Shown piece by piece: positions 16,942-25,693 of a stretch of 64,000 nucleotides of DNA. Below the pieces are notes generated by a model. The model had not been told where the DNA came from, did no database searches, and worked only from the letters and a program-made list of their open reading frames with translations. The position numbers were made by a program, and so were the translations under genes. Location of the stretch: positions 1-64,000 of the forward strand of contig JAGNKE010000005.1 in NCBI GenBank assembly GCA_018000295.1. Reading direction: 5' to 3'. Origin of the DNA: Alphaproteobacteria bacterium. Its GTDB lineage: Bacteria; Pseudomonadota; Alphaproteobacteria; Micavibrionales; Micavibrionaceae. How positions within the stretch are numbered: position 1 is the stretch's first letter; the number at the start of each line of letters is the position of its first letter.

Positions 16942-17841
16942 TTGTCAAACAATAACCCGACAACAGCACCCAACGATTTGGGGTTAAGCGAAGACGATGT
17001 CTCTCCCTACACGGGTGAGCCGTATACGGAGCGTACCCGGACAGAGCCTGTTACATTCGTGGCGGTGCCGCGCCAGATTGAAATCGGAAGCAAGCTTTCT
17101 GTTGAGTTGGGTGACAGGCTGAGTTGGTGGTCGAACGTAGGAAAGCTACAAATTGAGAGACACTTCCCCCTACCTGAAGAAGCGCGTGCGCTTCGCCAAT
17201 TAGAGAATCGTATAGGATCAAACACAAAACCCATAGAAGAAACAACAGGGCAAAAAGTGGGAGGCTTTCTTTGCTCAGTGCCGGGTGTGAGTTCCGTTTT
17301 TAATAGTAAGTGCAGTGAGCTTAACGATGAAATGCAAGAATAGAGGGATCTTGCTATAATTGAGAGCACAAATGGAACGGTGAACAGAAATATACGCTAC
17401 ACAGAGGATACAACTCCCGAAGACTATAACCAAAGGGCTGGGCAAACTGCCTTGGAAGGGACGGGAGATTGCGAGGATTACGCGATAGCCAAATATGTCG
17501 CTCTAAGGGACGCAGGAATTCCGGCATCCAACTTGTATATTGCATTTGTTGATGCAAAGCCGGATGCTCCGGGAGGGGGACATGCTGTATTGCTCTATAA
17601 CAGTCCAAATAATAACTGGTATGTTCTGAATAACAATGGCAAGGCCACGCCCTATTCTTCCGGAATAGAATTTCAGTTCACCAAAGCCCCTTATGTTTTA
17701 TATAACGAAACGGCCGCTTGGTATAATCCTGATCTTATGAACTTCAAATCATTTGGAGAATACATCGATACGCCGGGTCAGGCGGCCTTCCCTGCAGTAT
17801 CCAGCACAAATAGTAGCACGATGCCTAAGCCCGTCGGGTAA
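16942..17841 (+). pseudogene. Transglutaminase-like cysteine protease (BTLCP/LapG-like) interrupted by one in-frame TAG
   Basis: One frame of 300 codons from a TTG start (AGAGGA upstream) to 17841, broken only by TAG at 17341-17343. The 3' part encodes the BTLCP core: VNRNIRYTED, the catalytic Cys in GTGDCEDYAIAKYVAL and His in GGGHAVLLY. At the third catalytic position family members have VLDN, whereas this protein reads VLNN, so the Asp appears replaced by Asn. The 5' part (133 codons) ends in SELNDEMQE, where the family has the helix leading into VNxxVN. No signal peptide is visible, unlike periplasmic LapG. Simplest reading: a decaying gene. Readthrough, or separate use of the GTG at 17380, are alternatives. 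Confidence 0.72.
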
Positions 17842-17881
17842 TTTATTACCGCACACCTTGCTTACTGACTAAATCGTTCAA

Positions 17882-17956
17882 TGGTGCCGTTGGGGAGATT
17901 TGAACTCCCGGCCCACGCATTACGAATGCGTTGCTCTACCCCTGAGCTACAACGGC
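17882..17956 (-). tRNA. tRNA-Thr (anticodon CGT)
   Basis: A 75-nt cloverleaf with encoded CCA. On the minus strand the acceptor stem GCCGTTG (from 17956) pairs with CAACGGC, followed by A and CCA. The D arm is GCTC-loop-GAGC, the anticodon arm ACGCA-TTCGTAA-TGCGT with anticodon CGT, and the T arm GGGAG-TTCAAAT-CTCCC. It reads ACG threonine codons. Confidence 0.95.
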
Positions 17957-18266
17957 ACACTGTCAGAATAGCGTATGAAGTACACAAAACCGCCCCAAAC
18001 TTCAATGAAAACTTATACCCGACCTTCAAGACAAAGCGCCCCCTGATAAGAAAATTCATTAACACCACAAAGGTTCGGAATCGATATTTACGTTCCGGGC
18101 GCATCAGCTCTAATCCATTGGAAAAAGACAGTTTTTACCCCCTTTAAAGGGCAATGTTCGCGCCATCACTTACCCCATTAAGGGTTAATAAATAAAATTC
18201 GATTAAAATATTAACATAAGACGTGTTCGCCAGAACAGGAGTGTTGCCGAACAAACGGTCAAAAAA
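17957..18266. other. Intergenic region between tRNA-Thr and the adhesin gene
   Basis: No open frame with coding character, and no strong hairpin. The last 100 nt before the adhesin are AT-rich (around 18180-18215) and could hold its promoter, but no -35/-10 pair stands out. The adhesin ATG itself has no clear ribosome binding site. Confidence 0.5.
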
Positions 18267-21200
18267 ATGGAAAAGAGTAACAGCGTAAACAGCAGTGGCG
18301 TTGAAAAACCTGATACGGATGAAAAACCCCAATCAGCAGAAGAACCGATTATTGTCTCGCAGGAAACACAAGACCATCAGGATCAAGACCCTGAAGCGGA
18401 AATCCGTCTGGCCGACATCTCTCACACAATCCTTTTGGAGTCTCTGCCGGAGGAACAAATCAAGGAGATCGAAGTCGTCCTGAACGATCTCGGCACCACC
18501 CTCGGCGAAGAAGAAATCGAACACCAGAAAAAATTAAGCAAAAAGAAAATAGAAACGCAGGAACAGAACACGGATATCCAGCAGCAGGGCGATCTTACAG
18601 CCGTCAATAACGGCTCCGATGGATCGCCTTCCTCAGACCTAGACCTGAACGCCTTCGGTGCAACAGAAAAATTGGAGGCCAGCGACAAAAACCTCAGAGG
18701 CTTCTTCGGGCAAGACCTGAGCACGACAGGAACCCTTGAAAGCACGGAAATCTCAGACCAAAATACTTCGGGAACGGCACCATCGGGAACAACCGCGCTC
18801 CGCCCCATTCTATTAGAATCAGAAGAACAACCGGAACCGAAGTTCGCCCCCGTGGCCTTGGATGACTCGGCCGCCACCAATCAGGATTCAGGCACCGGAA
18901 ATATCTATGCGGCGCTTCTCGCCAACGACACGGACGCAAACGCCGGAGATACCCTGTCGGTCTTCGCAGTAGACACAACAGGAACGCTGGGATCTGTAAT
19001 CTTCGATAGCTTGACCCAATCGGTTGTCTACAGCACCGGCAACGCCTTCGATTATCTTTCTGCCGCAGCCACCGCCACAGACACCTTCACCTACGCTGTT
19101 TCCGACGACCACGGAACAACGGACACCGCAACCGTAACAGTCACGGTCACAGGAATAAACGATCCGGTCACAGGCAACGACGACACCGCAGGCACCAATC
19201 AGGACTCAAATACTGGAAACCTCTATGCCGCCCTTCTGGCCAACGATACCGACATCGACACAGCCGATACACTTTCGATTATCAGCATCGACACCATAGG
19301 AACCGTGGGTCTGGTAGTATTCGACAGCTTCACCCAATCAGTCGTTTACAGCACCGGAAACGCCTTTGATTCCCTGGCCGCAGGAGCCACGGCGGCGGAC
19401 ACCTTCGCCTACACCGTGTCTGATGGCAACGGCGCAACAGACACCGCAACCGTAACAGTCACGGTCACAGGCGTAAACGACGCCCCCGTAGCAACGGATG
19501 ACGGCCTCTACGGCGAAACCGTGGAAGGCGGAAGCACAGTCCTTATTACGGTCGCCGACCTCCTGCTCAACGATACCGATGCTGACACCGGAGACACAAA
19601 AACAATCACCTCCATGTCCTTAGGCACAGGACAGGGAGCAATCGTAAACAACGGCAACGGAACATGGACCTATACACCCCCTGCAGACAGCTTGGCGTTT
19701 TCGGGAATGGCGACAATAACCTATACGCTGCAGGACACTTTGGGACTGACCGATACGGCAACACTCAATATTCGTGTGTTCAACCAGATCAGCGGGACAA
19801 GCGGAGCGAATACCTTAACCCCGGCAGACATGAATACCCCCCATAAATTTTTAGGACTGGGCGGAAACGACACTATCACCGGCTCCAACACAAGGGACAT
19901 TCTCGATGGCGGCAACGGTAACGATACCCTGAACGCAGGAGACGGGGATGACGACTTTCTATTCTCGGGATCCTCCGGCACGGACTCCGCGAACGGCGGC
20001 AACGGTTACGACCGGATGCTCGGCTCAAGTGGCAACGACACCATCATCCTGAGCGCAGTATCAGGAATCGACTATATTGATCTCGGCACAGGCACAAACA
20101 TTATTCAAGCCAATAATTATGCCACCCTTGATTTTTCAAATTTGACCGCGGGTGTAGACCTCCTGAACGTAAGCTACTTCACGGATTACGATTATAACGA
20201 AACCATTATCGGTACGATGGGAGACGATGTCTTCCTGAGACAATCAGGCTGGTTTCAGGACACATTCAGAGGCGGCAACGGCAACGACACGTTTCTGGTC
20301 AACGGCTTTGCACCGGAGTATGACACCTTTGACGGAGGCAACGGCTACGATCAAATTTTGGGAACGGTCGGCAATGACAGCCTGCTGGTGAACATCATAA
20401 GCGTCGAATACATAGATTTGGGTACTGGCACAAACGTCATAGCGGCCGTTTTGGGGACAACACTTGACCTCTCTGCTCTTACCAACGGAATAAATCTACT
20501 GGGAGTGAGCTACATTACGGATGACGTAAACGCCGAAACACTGATCGGAACCTCCGGGGCAGATACGCTCCAGATAAGCGTCGATTGGTTCACGGATACC
20601 TTCAACGGCGGCGACGGCGACGACACGTTCACCTTCAGCGGCAATCTTCTCGGCAACGACAATATCATCGGCGGCAACGGCTACGACAGTTTGATTGGGT
20701 CGGCCGGAAACGACACTCTGGCCCCGATGGCGATGACCGGAATCGAGTATATCGACCTCGGAGCAGGCACCAACTCCTTGCAGGCCTATTATGGCACAAC
20801 GCTCAACTTGTCCGGCTTCACCAATGGCGTAAACTTGCTGGGCCTGAGCTATATTACAGACAATGGAGCCGGTGAAACACTGATCGGAACCTCCGGCGCC
20901 GATACGCTCCAGATAAGCGTCGATTGGTTCACGGATACCTTCAACGGCGGCGACGGCGACGACACGTTCACCTTCAGCGGAAACCTTCTCGGCAACGACA
21001 ATATCATCGGCGGCAACGGCTACGACAGTTTGATTGGGTCGGCCGGAAACGACACTCTGGCCCCGATGGCGATGACCGGAATCGAATTCATCGACCTCTG
21101 CGCAGGCACCAACTCCTTGCAGGCCTATTATGGCGCAACGCTTGATCTGTCCTCCTTTACCCAAAGCACTGACTTCTTGGGCGTAACCTACATTATGGAT

Positions 21201-21608
21201 AATATCAACGGCGAAACCATTTTCGGAACGGACCAGAACGACACATTCCTTCTGGGGTCAGACGTATGGGTAGATACGCTATACGGCAACAACGGATCCG
21301 ACACCTTTATGATAACCGCAACTCGCAGTGAACAAGACACACTGGCAGATTTTGACGTCCTCGAAGGCGATGTTATCGATATTTCTCAGGTTCTGAGCTA
21401 CAACTCGGCCTTGGGAGATATAATCAGCGACTTCATTCAATTCATCGACTCCGATGGAAACCCTGCGGACGGCTCAGGAACAGTAACCATAAGAGTGGAC
21501 CCGAACGGAACAGCCGGAGGAGCTAGCTTTACCAGCTACTTCACCTTCGCCGACCAGAATATGACAATGATCGATATGATAAATAATGCAAACCTGATCG
21601 TAGAGTAA
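18267..21608 (+). CDS. Large secreted RTX/Ig-like repeat adhesin
   Basis: A 1113-aa acidic protein without an N-terminal signal peptide. Residues 1-190 are charged and low in hydrophobics. Then come three cadherin/VCBS-like domains (about 194-293, 294-400, 401-504); the first two share the ALLANDTD motif and end in TATVTVTVTG. From about 505 to 1010 there are at least four ~110-aa units, each with calcium-binding GGNGNDT or GGDGDDT nonapeptides and a YIDLGTGTN strand motif. The last ~90 residues end in a hydrophobic-acidic tail (MIDMINNANLIVE), typical of type I secretion signals. Likely a cell-surface or extracellular adhesin. No type I secretion genes are in the window. Confidence 0.85.
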   Translation: MEKSNSVNSSGVEKPDTDEKPQSAEEPIIVSQETQDHQDQDPEAEIRLADISHTILLESLPEEQIKEIEVVLNDLGTTLGEEEIEHQKKLSKKKIETQEQNTDIQQQGDLTAVNNGSDGSPSSDLDLNAFGATEKLEASDKNLRGFFGQDLSTTGTLESTEISDQNTSGTAPSGTTALRPILLESEEQPEPKFAPVALDDSAATNQDSGTGNIYAALLANDTDANAGDTLSVFAVDTTGTLGSVIFDSLTQSVVYSTGNAFDYLSAAATATDTFTYAVSDDHGTTDTATVTVTVTGINDPVTGNDDTAGTNQDSNTGNLYAALLANDTDIDTADTLSIISIDTIGTVGLVVFDSFTQSVVYSTGNAFDSLAAGATAADTFAYTVSDGNGATDTATVTVTVTGVNDAPVATDDGLYGETVEGGSTVLITVADLLLNDTDADTGDTKTITSMSLGTGQGAIVNNGNGTWTYTPPADSLAFSGMATITYTLQDTLGLTDTATLNIRVFNQISGTSGANTLTPADMNTPHKFLGLGGNDTITGSNTRDILDGGNGNDTLNAGDGDDDFLFSGSSGTDSANGGNGYDRMLGSSGNDTIILSAVSGIDYIDLGTGTNIIQANNYATLDFSNLTAGVDLLNVSYFTDYDYNETIIGTMGDDVFLRQSGWFQDTFRGGNGNDTFLVNGFAPEYDTFDGGNGYDQILGTVGNDSLLVNIISVEYIDLGTGTNVIAAVLGTTLDLSALTNGINLLGVSYITDDVNAETLIGTSGADTLQISVDWFTDTFNGGDGDDTFTFSGNLLGNDNIIGGNGYDSLIGSAGNDTLAPMAMTGIEYIDLGAGTNSLQAYYGTTLNLSGFTNGVNLLGLSYITDNGAGETLIGTSGADTLQISVDWFTDTFNGGDGDDTFTFSGNLLGNDNIIGGNGYDSLIGSAGNDTLAPMAMTGIEFIDLCAGTNSLQAYYGATLDLSSFTQSTDFLGVTYIMDNINGETIFGTDQNDTFLLGSDVWVDTLYGNNGSDTFMITATRSEQDTLADFDVLEGDVIDISQVLSYNSALGDIISDFIQFIDSDGNPADGSGTVTIRVDPNGTAGGASFTSYFTFADQNMTMIDMINNANLIVE
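20535..21140 (+). repeat. Near-identical tandem 339-bp repeats inside the adhesin gene
   Basis: The segment 20535-20873 recurs from 20874 to about 21140 with offset 339 nt (113 codons) and only scattered substitutions, many silent. Each copy encodes GTSGADTLQISVDWF, GGDGDDTFTFSGN and AGTNSLQAYYG. The identity is far higher than between the other units of the gene, so this duplication is recent or kept alike by recombination. Confidence 0.9.
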
Positions 21609-21630
21609 ATCTTCTTAAAACAACGAAAAC

Positions 21631-21659
21631 TTGAAATTTTCCGCCAACACCGCTATACC
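21631..21659 (+). promoter_or_regulatory. Promoter of the 4.5S SRP RNA gene
   Basis: TTGAAA (21631-21636) and TATACC (21654-21659) with a 17-nt spacer put the transcription start at about 21666-21667, exactly where the SRP RNA terminal stem begins. Confidence 0.75.
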
Positions 21660-21666
21660 CATACGC

Positions 21667-21755
21667 GGAAGGTTGCCGGGCGGATGCTTGTGCATACCCG
21701 GTCAGGTCCGAAAGGAAGCAGCCAACGTCGAGTTTTTCGGGTCGCGCAGCCTTCC
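21667..21755 (+). ncRNA. ffs: 4.5S signal recognition particle RNA
   Basis: About 89 nt. The ends GGAAGGTTGC and GCAGCCTTCC pair to close the helix, and the apical part carries the invariant SRP core GGTCAGGTCCGAAAGGAAGC, with its GAAA-type tetraloop region and asymmetric AGCA loop. It binds Ffh and directs membrane proteins to the translocon. The position directly upstream of dnaX is usual in alphaproteobacteria. A pyrimidine-rich tract follows. Confidence 0.95.
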
Positions 21756-21838
21756 ACTTTTCCCCCTCTTCCCGGCTTATACAGCCCTAAAACCCCAAAG
21801 TTATTGCGGCAAGCCCTGAATCGCATTAAGAATCAGGA

Positions 21839-23566
21839 ATGACCTCGGAAAAACAGCAAGCCTACCGTGTTCTGGCGCGCAAGTACCGCCCGCGTAACTT
21901 CGATGAGTTGATCGGGCAGGAAGCCCTTGTCCGCACCCTCAAGAACGCCATCGGCTCCGGCCGGATTGCCCATGCCTTCATGCTCACGGGCGTCCGCGGC
22001 ATTGGCAAAACCACAACGGCCCGTATCATCGCCAAGGCACTGAACTACAAAGGCCCGGACGGCACATCCGGCCCCACCACCGGCCCGACCGACGATTGCC
22101 CCCTCTGCCGTGCCATCACAGAGGATCGCCACCCTGATGTGATCGAGATGGACGCAGCGAGTCACACGGGCGTGGACAATATGCGCGATATTCTCGATGG
22201 CGTCCGCTACGCCCCCGTGGAAGCCCGCTATAAAATATACATCATCGACGAAGTGCATATGCTCTCCGCCTCGGCCTTCAACGCCCTCCTGAAGACGCTC
22301 GAAGAACCACCGGAGCATGTGAAATTCATCTTCGCCACCACTGAAATCCGCAAGGTTCCCGTCACGGTCCTCTCCCGCTGCCAGCGTTTCGACCTGCGCC
22401 GCGTCAGCTTCGAAACCCTCTGCGCCCATTACAAGGATATCTGCGCTAAAGAAAATTTCACCGCCGAAGACACCGCCATTGAAATGATCGCCCGCGCCGC
22501 CGATGGCTCTGTGCGTGATGGCCTCAGTCTGCTCGATCAAGCGATGGCACTCTCCGGCGAAAACGTAACCGGTGAACTCGTCCAAAGCATGCTGGGCCTG
22601 ACCGACCGTCTGATCACATTGGACCTCCTCGAAAACATCCTGACCGGAAAACTGCCCGAAGCCCTGAAACTAATGGATGATATCTACCGCAAAGGTGGCG
22701 CCCCCATCGTAATTATGCAAGATCTTCTTGGATTCACCCATCTTCTGACAAAATTCCGCGCAGTGCCTGAAATGGGTAATGCATCGGAAACTCTCTCCGG
22801 CCTGATGCTCGAACGCATCAAAGACCTTGCAAACCGCCTGACCATGCCCACGCTCGGCAAGACATGGCAAATCCTGCTCAAGGGACTGAGTGAAGTCCAC
22901 GAAGCGCCAAACCCTCAAGCGTCGGCAGAGATGGTCCTGATCCGCCTGACCTACGCCGCCGACCTGCCCGACCCCGCCGATCTGATCCGCAGCCTGAAAG
23001 ACGGTCAAGCACCCGCATCAAAAACCTCGGCAGCACCACAAATACCCGAAAAAGCAACAGAACCTGTTGCAACGCACACCCTGAAGACTCAACCGCACGG
23101 CAGTCAGGACCAAACAACCTCTATCGAAACCTTGCAGGAGATGATCGCTCTTCTGGAGACCAACCGCGAAGCAAGGACAGCCGGAGAGCTTTATCAATAC
23201 GCTCATCTTGTAAAACTCGAATACAAAACAGAAGGCGAAAATCCCATCGGCCATCTTGAATTCCGCTTAAAACCCGAGGCCTCACCAAAACTGGCACAAA
23301 GTCTGGGAAAAACGCTTCAGGAAATCACCGGCCAACGGTGGTTGATCTCCCTCTCCGAAAAGCCGGGGCAACCTACTTTGGCGGAACAAAAAGAAAGAGC
23401 AGAAATAAAGGAAATCCAAGAAGCATCCAGACATCCTGTAGTCATGGATATCCTGAAAATCTTCCCCGACGCCCGAATCATCAGGGTTGAAAAAGCGCTT
23501 GAAGATCAGGATAATGCCTCGGAAAATAGCAACACCCGTCAAAGTAAGGAAAAAACAGGATCATGA
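21839..23566 (+). CDS. dnaX: DNA polymerase III subunits gamma/tau
   Basis: A 575-aa clamp-loader ATPase. Visible are the Walker A motif GVRGIGKTTTARIIAKALN (about residues 48-66), the metal-site remnant CPLC with fewer cysteines than usual, Walker B IIDEVHMLS, and the sensor region FATTEIRKVPVTVLSRCQRF. The C-terminal tau part is moderately long. It loads the beta sliding clamp and links the replicase to the helicase. Gene order ffs-dnaX-ybaB is conserved, but recR does not follow here. The ATG at 21839 has only AGGA directly before it. Confidence 0.96.
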   Translation: MTSEKQQAYRVLARKYRPRNFDELIGQEALVRTLKNAIGSGRIAHAFMLTGVRGIGKTTTARIIAKALNYKGPDGTSGPTTGPTDDCPLCRAITEDRHPDVIEMDAASHTGVDNMRDILDGVRYAPVEARYKIYIIDEVHMLSASAFNALLKTLEEPPEHVKFIFATTEIRKVPVTVLSRCQRFDLRRVSFETLCAHYKDICAKENFTAEDTAIEMIARAADGSVRDGLSLLDQAMALSGENVTGELVQSMLGLTDRLITLDLLENILTGKLPEALKLMDDIYRKGGAPIVIMQDLLGFTHLLTKFRAVPEMGNASETLSGLMLERIKDLANRLTMPTLGKTWQILLKGLSEVHEAPNPQASAEMVLIRLTYAADLPDPADLIRSLKDGQAPASKTSAAPQIPEKATEPVATHTLKTQPHGSQDQTTSIETLQEMIALLETNREARTAGELYQYAHLVKLEYKTEGENPIGHLEFRLKPEASPKLAQSLGKTLQEITGQRWLISLSEKPGQPTLAEQKERAEIKEIQEASRHPVVMDILKIFPDARIIRVEKALEDQDNASENSNTRQSKEKTGS

Positions 23567-23880
23567 ACTTCCAACAGATGATGAAACAGGCGCAGGACAT
23601 GCAGCTGAAAATCCAGCAGATGCAACAAAAACTGATGGACGTAGAGGTTCAGGGTGAGTCCGGCGGCGGTATGGTTAAAGTCATTATGACCTGCTCTGGA
23701 AAACTCAACCGCATCACGATTGACTCCTCCCTCATGAACGGGGATAAGGAGACTCTCGAAGACCTGATTGTAGCCGCCGTCAACAAGGCCACTGAAGCCA
23801 AGGACGAAAGAATAAAATCCGAAACGAAAAGCATGATGGAGAGCCTCGGTCTCCCAGGAGACATGAACATTCCGTTCTGA
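23563..23880 (+). CDS. ybaB: YbaB/EbfC nucleoid-associated protein
   Basis: A 105-aa protein starting MNFQQMMKQAQDMQLKIQQM, the standard YbaB helix, followed by VQGESGGGMVKVIMTCSGKL and a final helix of AVNKATEAKDERIKSE type. It forms DNA-binding dimers. Its ATG overlaps the dnaX stop (ATGA), so it is translationally coupled. A second, divergent YbaB paralogue lies at 25674-26015. Confidence 0.95.
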   Translation: MNFQQMMKQAQDMQLKIQQMQQKLMDVEVQGESGGGMVKVIMTCSGKLNRITIDSSLMNGDKETLEDLIVAAVNKATEAKDERIKSETKSMMESLGLPGDMNIPF

Positions 23881-23891
23881 TAGATACTCCC

Positions 23892-24680
23892 ATGCGGATC
23901 CTGACATGGAATATTAATTCGGTCCGCTTGCGGCTCCCTCTGCTTCTTCGCCTCATGCGCGAACAGCAACCTGATCTGGTCTGCCTGCAGGAAACCAAAT
24001 GCCCGGATGAATTTTTCCCCGCAGAAGACATCCGTAACGCCGGATACCCACACATCCACATTCAGGGCATGAAAAGTTATAACGGCGTGGCCATCCTTTC
24101 CCGACACCCCTTTCAAAACCCGCAAATCCATCACCGGGTCGGCAAACAGGATTGCCGCCACATCTCGGTCCAACTTGCCGATTTTGAACTGCATAATCTC
24201 TACATTCCCGCAGGCGGCGACGAACCCGACCCGGATATCAACGATAAATTCGCGCACAAGCTCGGCTTCGTCGATGAAATCGGCGCATGGTTTAAAGACC
24301 GCTATACGGACGATATTCCCCTGATCGCTGCCGGTGATTTCAACATCGCGCCAAAGGAACATGACGTCTGGTCGCACAAGCAACTCCTGAACGTCGTCTC
24401 CCACACCCCTATTGAAGTCGAGAAACTGGAAAAAATGAGAAAATCGCTGAACTGGACGGATTCAAGCCGCCACTTCATCCCCGATAACGAAAAATGTTAC
24501 ACGTGGTGGTCTTACAGGAACAAGGACTGGAAAAAATCGAACCGGGGCCGCCGCCTCGACCATCTCTGGGTCACGCCACCTCTTACGCCAAGGCTAAAAG
24601 CGCACACCATCCTGACCGAAGCCCGCGATTGGGAAAAAGCCAGCGACCATGTACCACTGATTATTGATTTGGCAGCGTAA
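23892..24680 (+). CDS. xthA: Exodeoxyribonuclease III
   Basis: A 262-aa AP endonuclease/3'-5' exonuclease of the EEP fold. It shows WNINSVR at the start, LQETK with the metal-binding Glu, the AAGDFNIAP motif, a WWSYR segment and the terminal SDHVPLI with the catalytic Asp-His. It works in base excision repair. It follows ybaB by 11 nt; its 3' end overlaps the convergent DUF1223 gene by 20 nt. Confidence 0.96.
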   Translation: MRILTWNINSVRLRLPLLLRLMREQQPDLVCLQETKCPDEFFPAEDIRNAGYPHIHIQGMKSYNGVAILSRHPFQNPQIHHRVGKQDCRHISVQLADFELHNLYIPAGGDEPDPDINDKFAHKLGFVDEIGAWFKDRYTDDIPLIAAGDFNIAPKEHDVWSHKQLLNVVSHTPIEVEKLEKMRKSLNWTDSSRHFIPDNEKCYTWWSYRNKDWKKSNRGRRLDHLWVTPPLTPRLKAHTILTEARDWEKASDHVPLIIDLAA

Positions 24681-25524
24681 CGGGAAGATTGCGATTTTGT
24701 TTATCACTATCGATAGAAGGCAAGGCACCTTGTATATATTGCGAGGACATTCCAGGCTTCAACTCGCCCACCGCCAAAACTGGACCTGAAGAGCCAGACT
24801 CATGTAACACAGCAACATAGCCAAGACTTCCCGGATCATAAATCGAATTCACCAGTCCGGACAAGGAATAAGAAAAACTTAAGGGCTCACCATTCCAGTC
24901 AGCCAGCTTAACAAGGTCTATCACTGGACGAAAAGCAACCGCAGATGACGCAGTAGCTATGTACGAATCACCGTCAATAGAACCCGAATCCACAACAGGC
25001 TGACGAACATTATGCTCGATCGGCAAGTAGGAGTATAGAAAGAGAGAACCTTTTTTTGCATCGGAAGAAACACCCTCAAGACTAATTTCAAGAGCAGAAC
25101 CTGTTCGGCGAACATCAATTTTGGCTAAACTGTCCAAAGATAACGCTGCCTTAATCGCTGTATCTACTTTTTCTGAGTTAGCCTCATAACGACCATTAAT
25201 GACGACCATAGGCATATTCAGGACCATAGTATTAAGACTACGATAATAACCAACCCTTCCTTGATTACAGAACTCCTGCCCGAAAGGCTCCACTTCTTTA
25301 ACCGTTAGAGGGTTTTTTAAACGGCAATTCAGAAAAACAGCCTCTGAATGTTGGGAGAGAATCTCTTTGATCTTTTTTTCCACTTCTTGACTGGCATCAC
25401 ACTTGTAAGAGCTTCCATACATCTCGATAAGAACAGGCTGCATCCCCTGTGCATAATTCGCGTAAAGAAACCAGGAAAAAACAAAACCTGAAACAGAAAA
25501 AAAATTCCTAAGGCCAAATTTCAT
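24661..25524 (-). CDS. DUF1223-type secreted thioredoxin-fold protein
   Basis: About 287 aa from the ATG at 25524 (a longer frame reaches 25647 but lacks a signal peptide). It starts with MKFGLRNFFSVSGFVFSWFL and an export-type segment ending near YAQG. DUF1223 features are present: VLIEMYGSSYKCDAS in place of the usual ELFTSQGCSSCP, a later QEFCNQGRVGYYRSL and NMPMVVINGRYEA. The first motif keeps only one of the two expected cysteines, so the redox site is probably altered. A periplasmic role is inferred. Confidence 0.75.
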   Translation of the reverse strand: MKFGLRNFFSVSGFVFSWFLYANYAQGMQPVLIEMYGSSYKCDASQEVEKKIKEILSQHSEAVFLNCRLKNPLTVKEVEPFGQEFCNQGRVGYYRSLNTMVLNMPMVVINGRYEANSEKVDTAIKAALSLDSLAKIDVRRTGSALEISLEGVSSDAKKGSLFLYSYLPIEHNVRQPVVDSGSIDGDSYIATASSAVAFRPVIDLVKLADWNGEPLSFSYSLSGLVNSIYDPGSLGYVAVLHESGSSGPVLAVGELKPGMSSQYIQGALPSIDSDKQNRNLPVTLPNQ

Positions 25525-25540
25525 GTCACTGCCCAAAAAA

Positions 25541-25693
25541 TCAAAAATCTGAACACCGGCCCCCGACCTCCCAATCGCCGTAGCGTGTAGGTTCGAGAAG
25601 CTTCTTATCCGCAAACCCACCAATCTCCCGCACACTCTCAGGAACATCCGGTTCGCCCGATCTAACGAGATTTTTATTCAAACTTGTCATCAT
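25541..25693 (-). CDS. DUF1674 / SDHAF4-like small protein
   Basis: A 50-aa protein beginning MMTSLNKNLV, with the DUF1674 signature REIGGFADKKLLEPTRYGDW and the ending GRCSDF. The eukaryotic relative SDHAF4 assists flavination and assembly of succinate dehydrogenase; a similar role in bacteria is inferred. It starts 20 nt inside the end of the upstream YbaB-like gene, with GAGG 5 nt before the ATG at 25693. A longer frame to 25762 lies wholly inside that gene and is unlikely. A DUF1674 gene next to rsmB is a common alphaproteobacterial arrangement. Confidence 0.82.
   Translation of the reverse strand: MMTSLNKNLVRSGEPDVPESVREIGGFADKKLLEPTRYGDWEVGGRCSDF

Noticed and set aside
17838-17851. Palindrome GGTAATTTATTACC at the end of the protease gene
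   Set aside because: A 6-bp stem with a 2-nt loop and no T run; probably chance around a TAA codon.
20496-21164. 222-aa minus-strand frame with internal repeats
   Set aside because: Mirror of the adhesin repeats; repeated only because the sense strand is repeated.
18267-21608. LapA-type retention module with di-alanine cleavage site in the adhesin
   Set aside because: The first 190 residues lack the TAAG-type site and fold pattern; AA pairs occur only inside the Ig-like repeats.
21839-23566. Programmed frameshift in dnaX giving a gamma product
   Set aside because: No A-rich slippery heptamer with a following stem was evident; only the long product is annotated.
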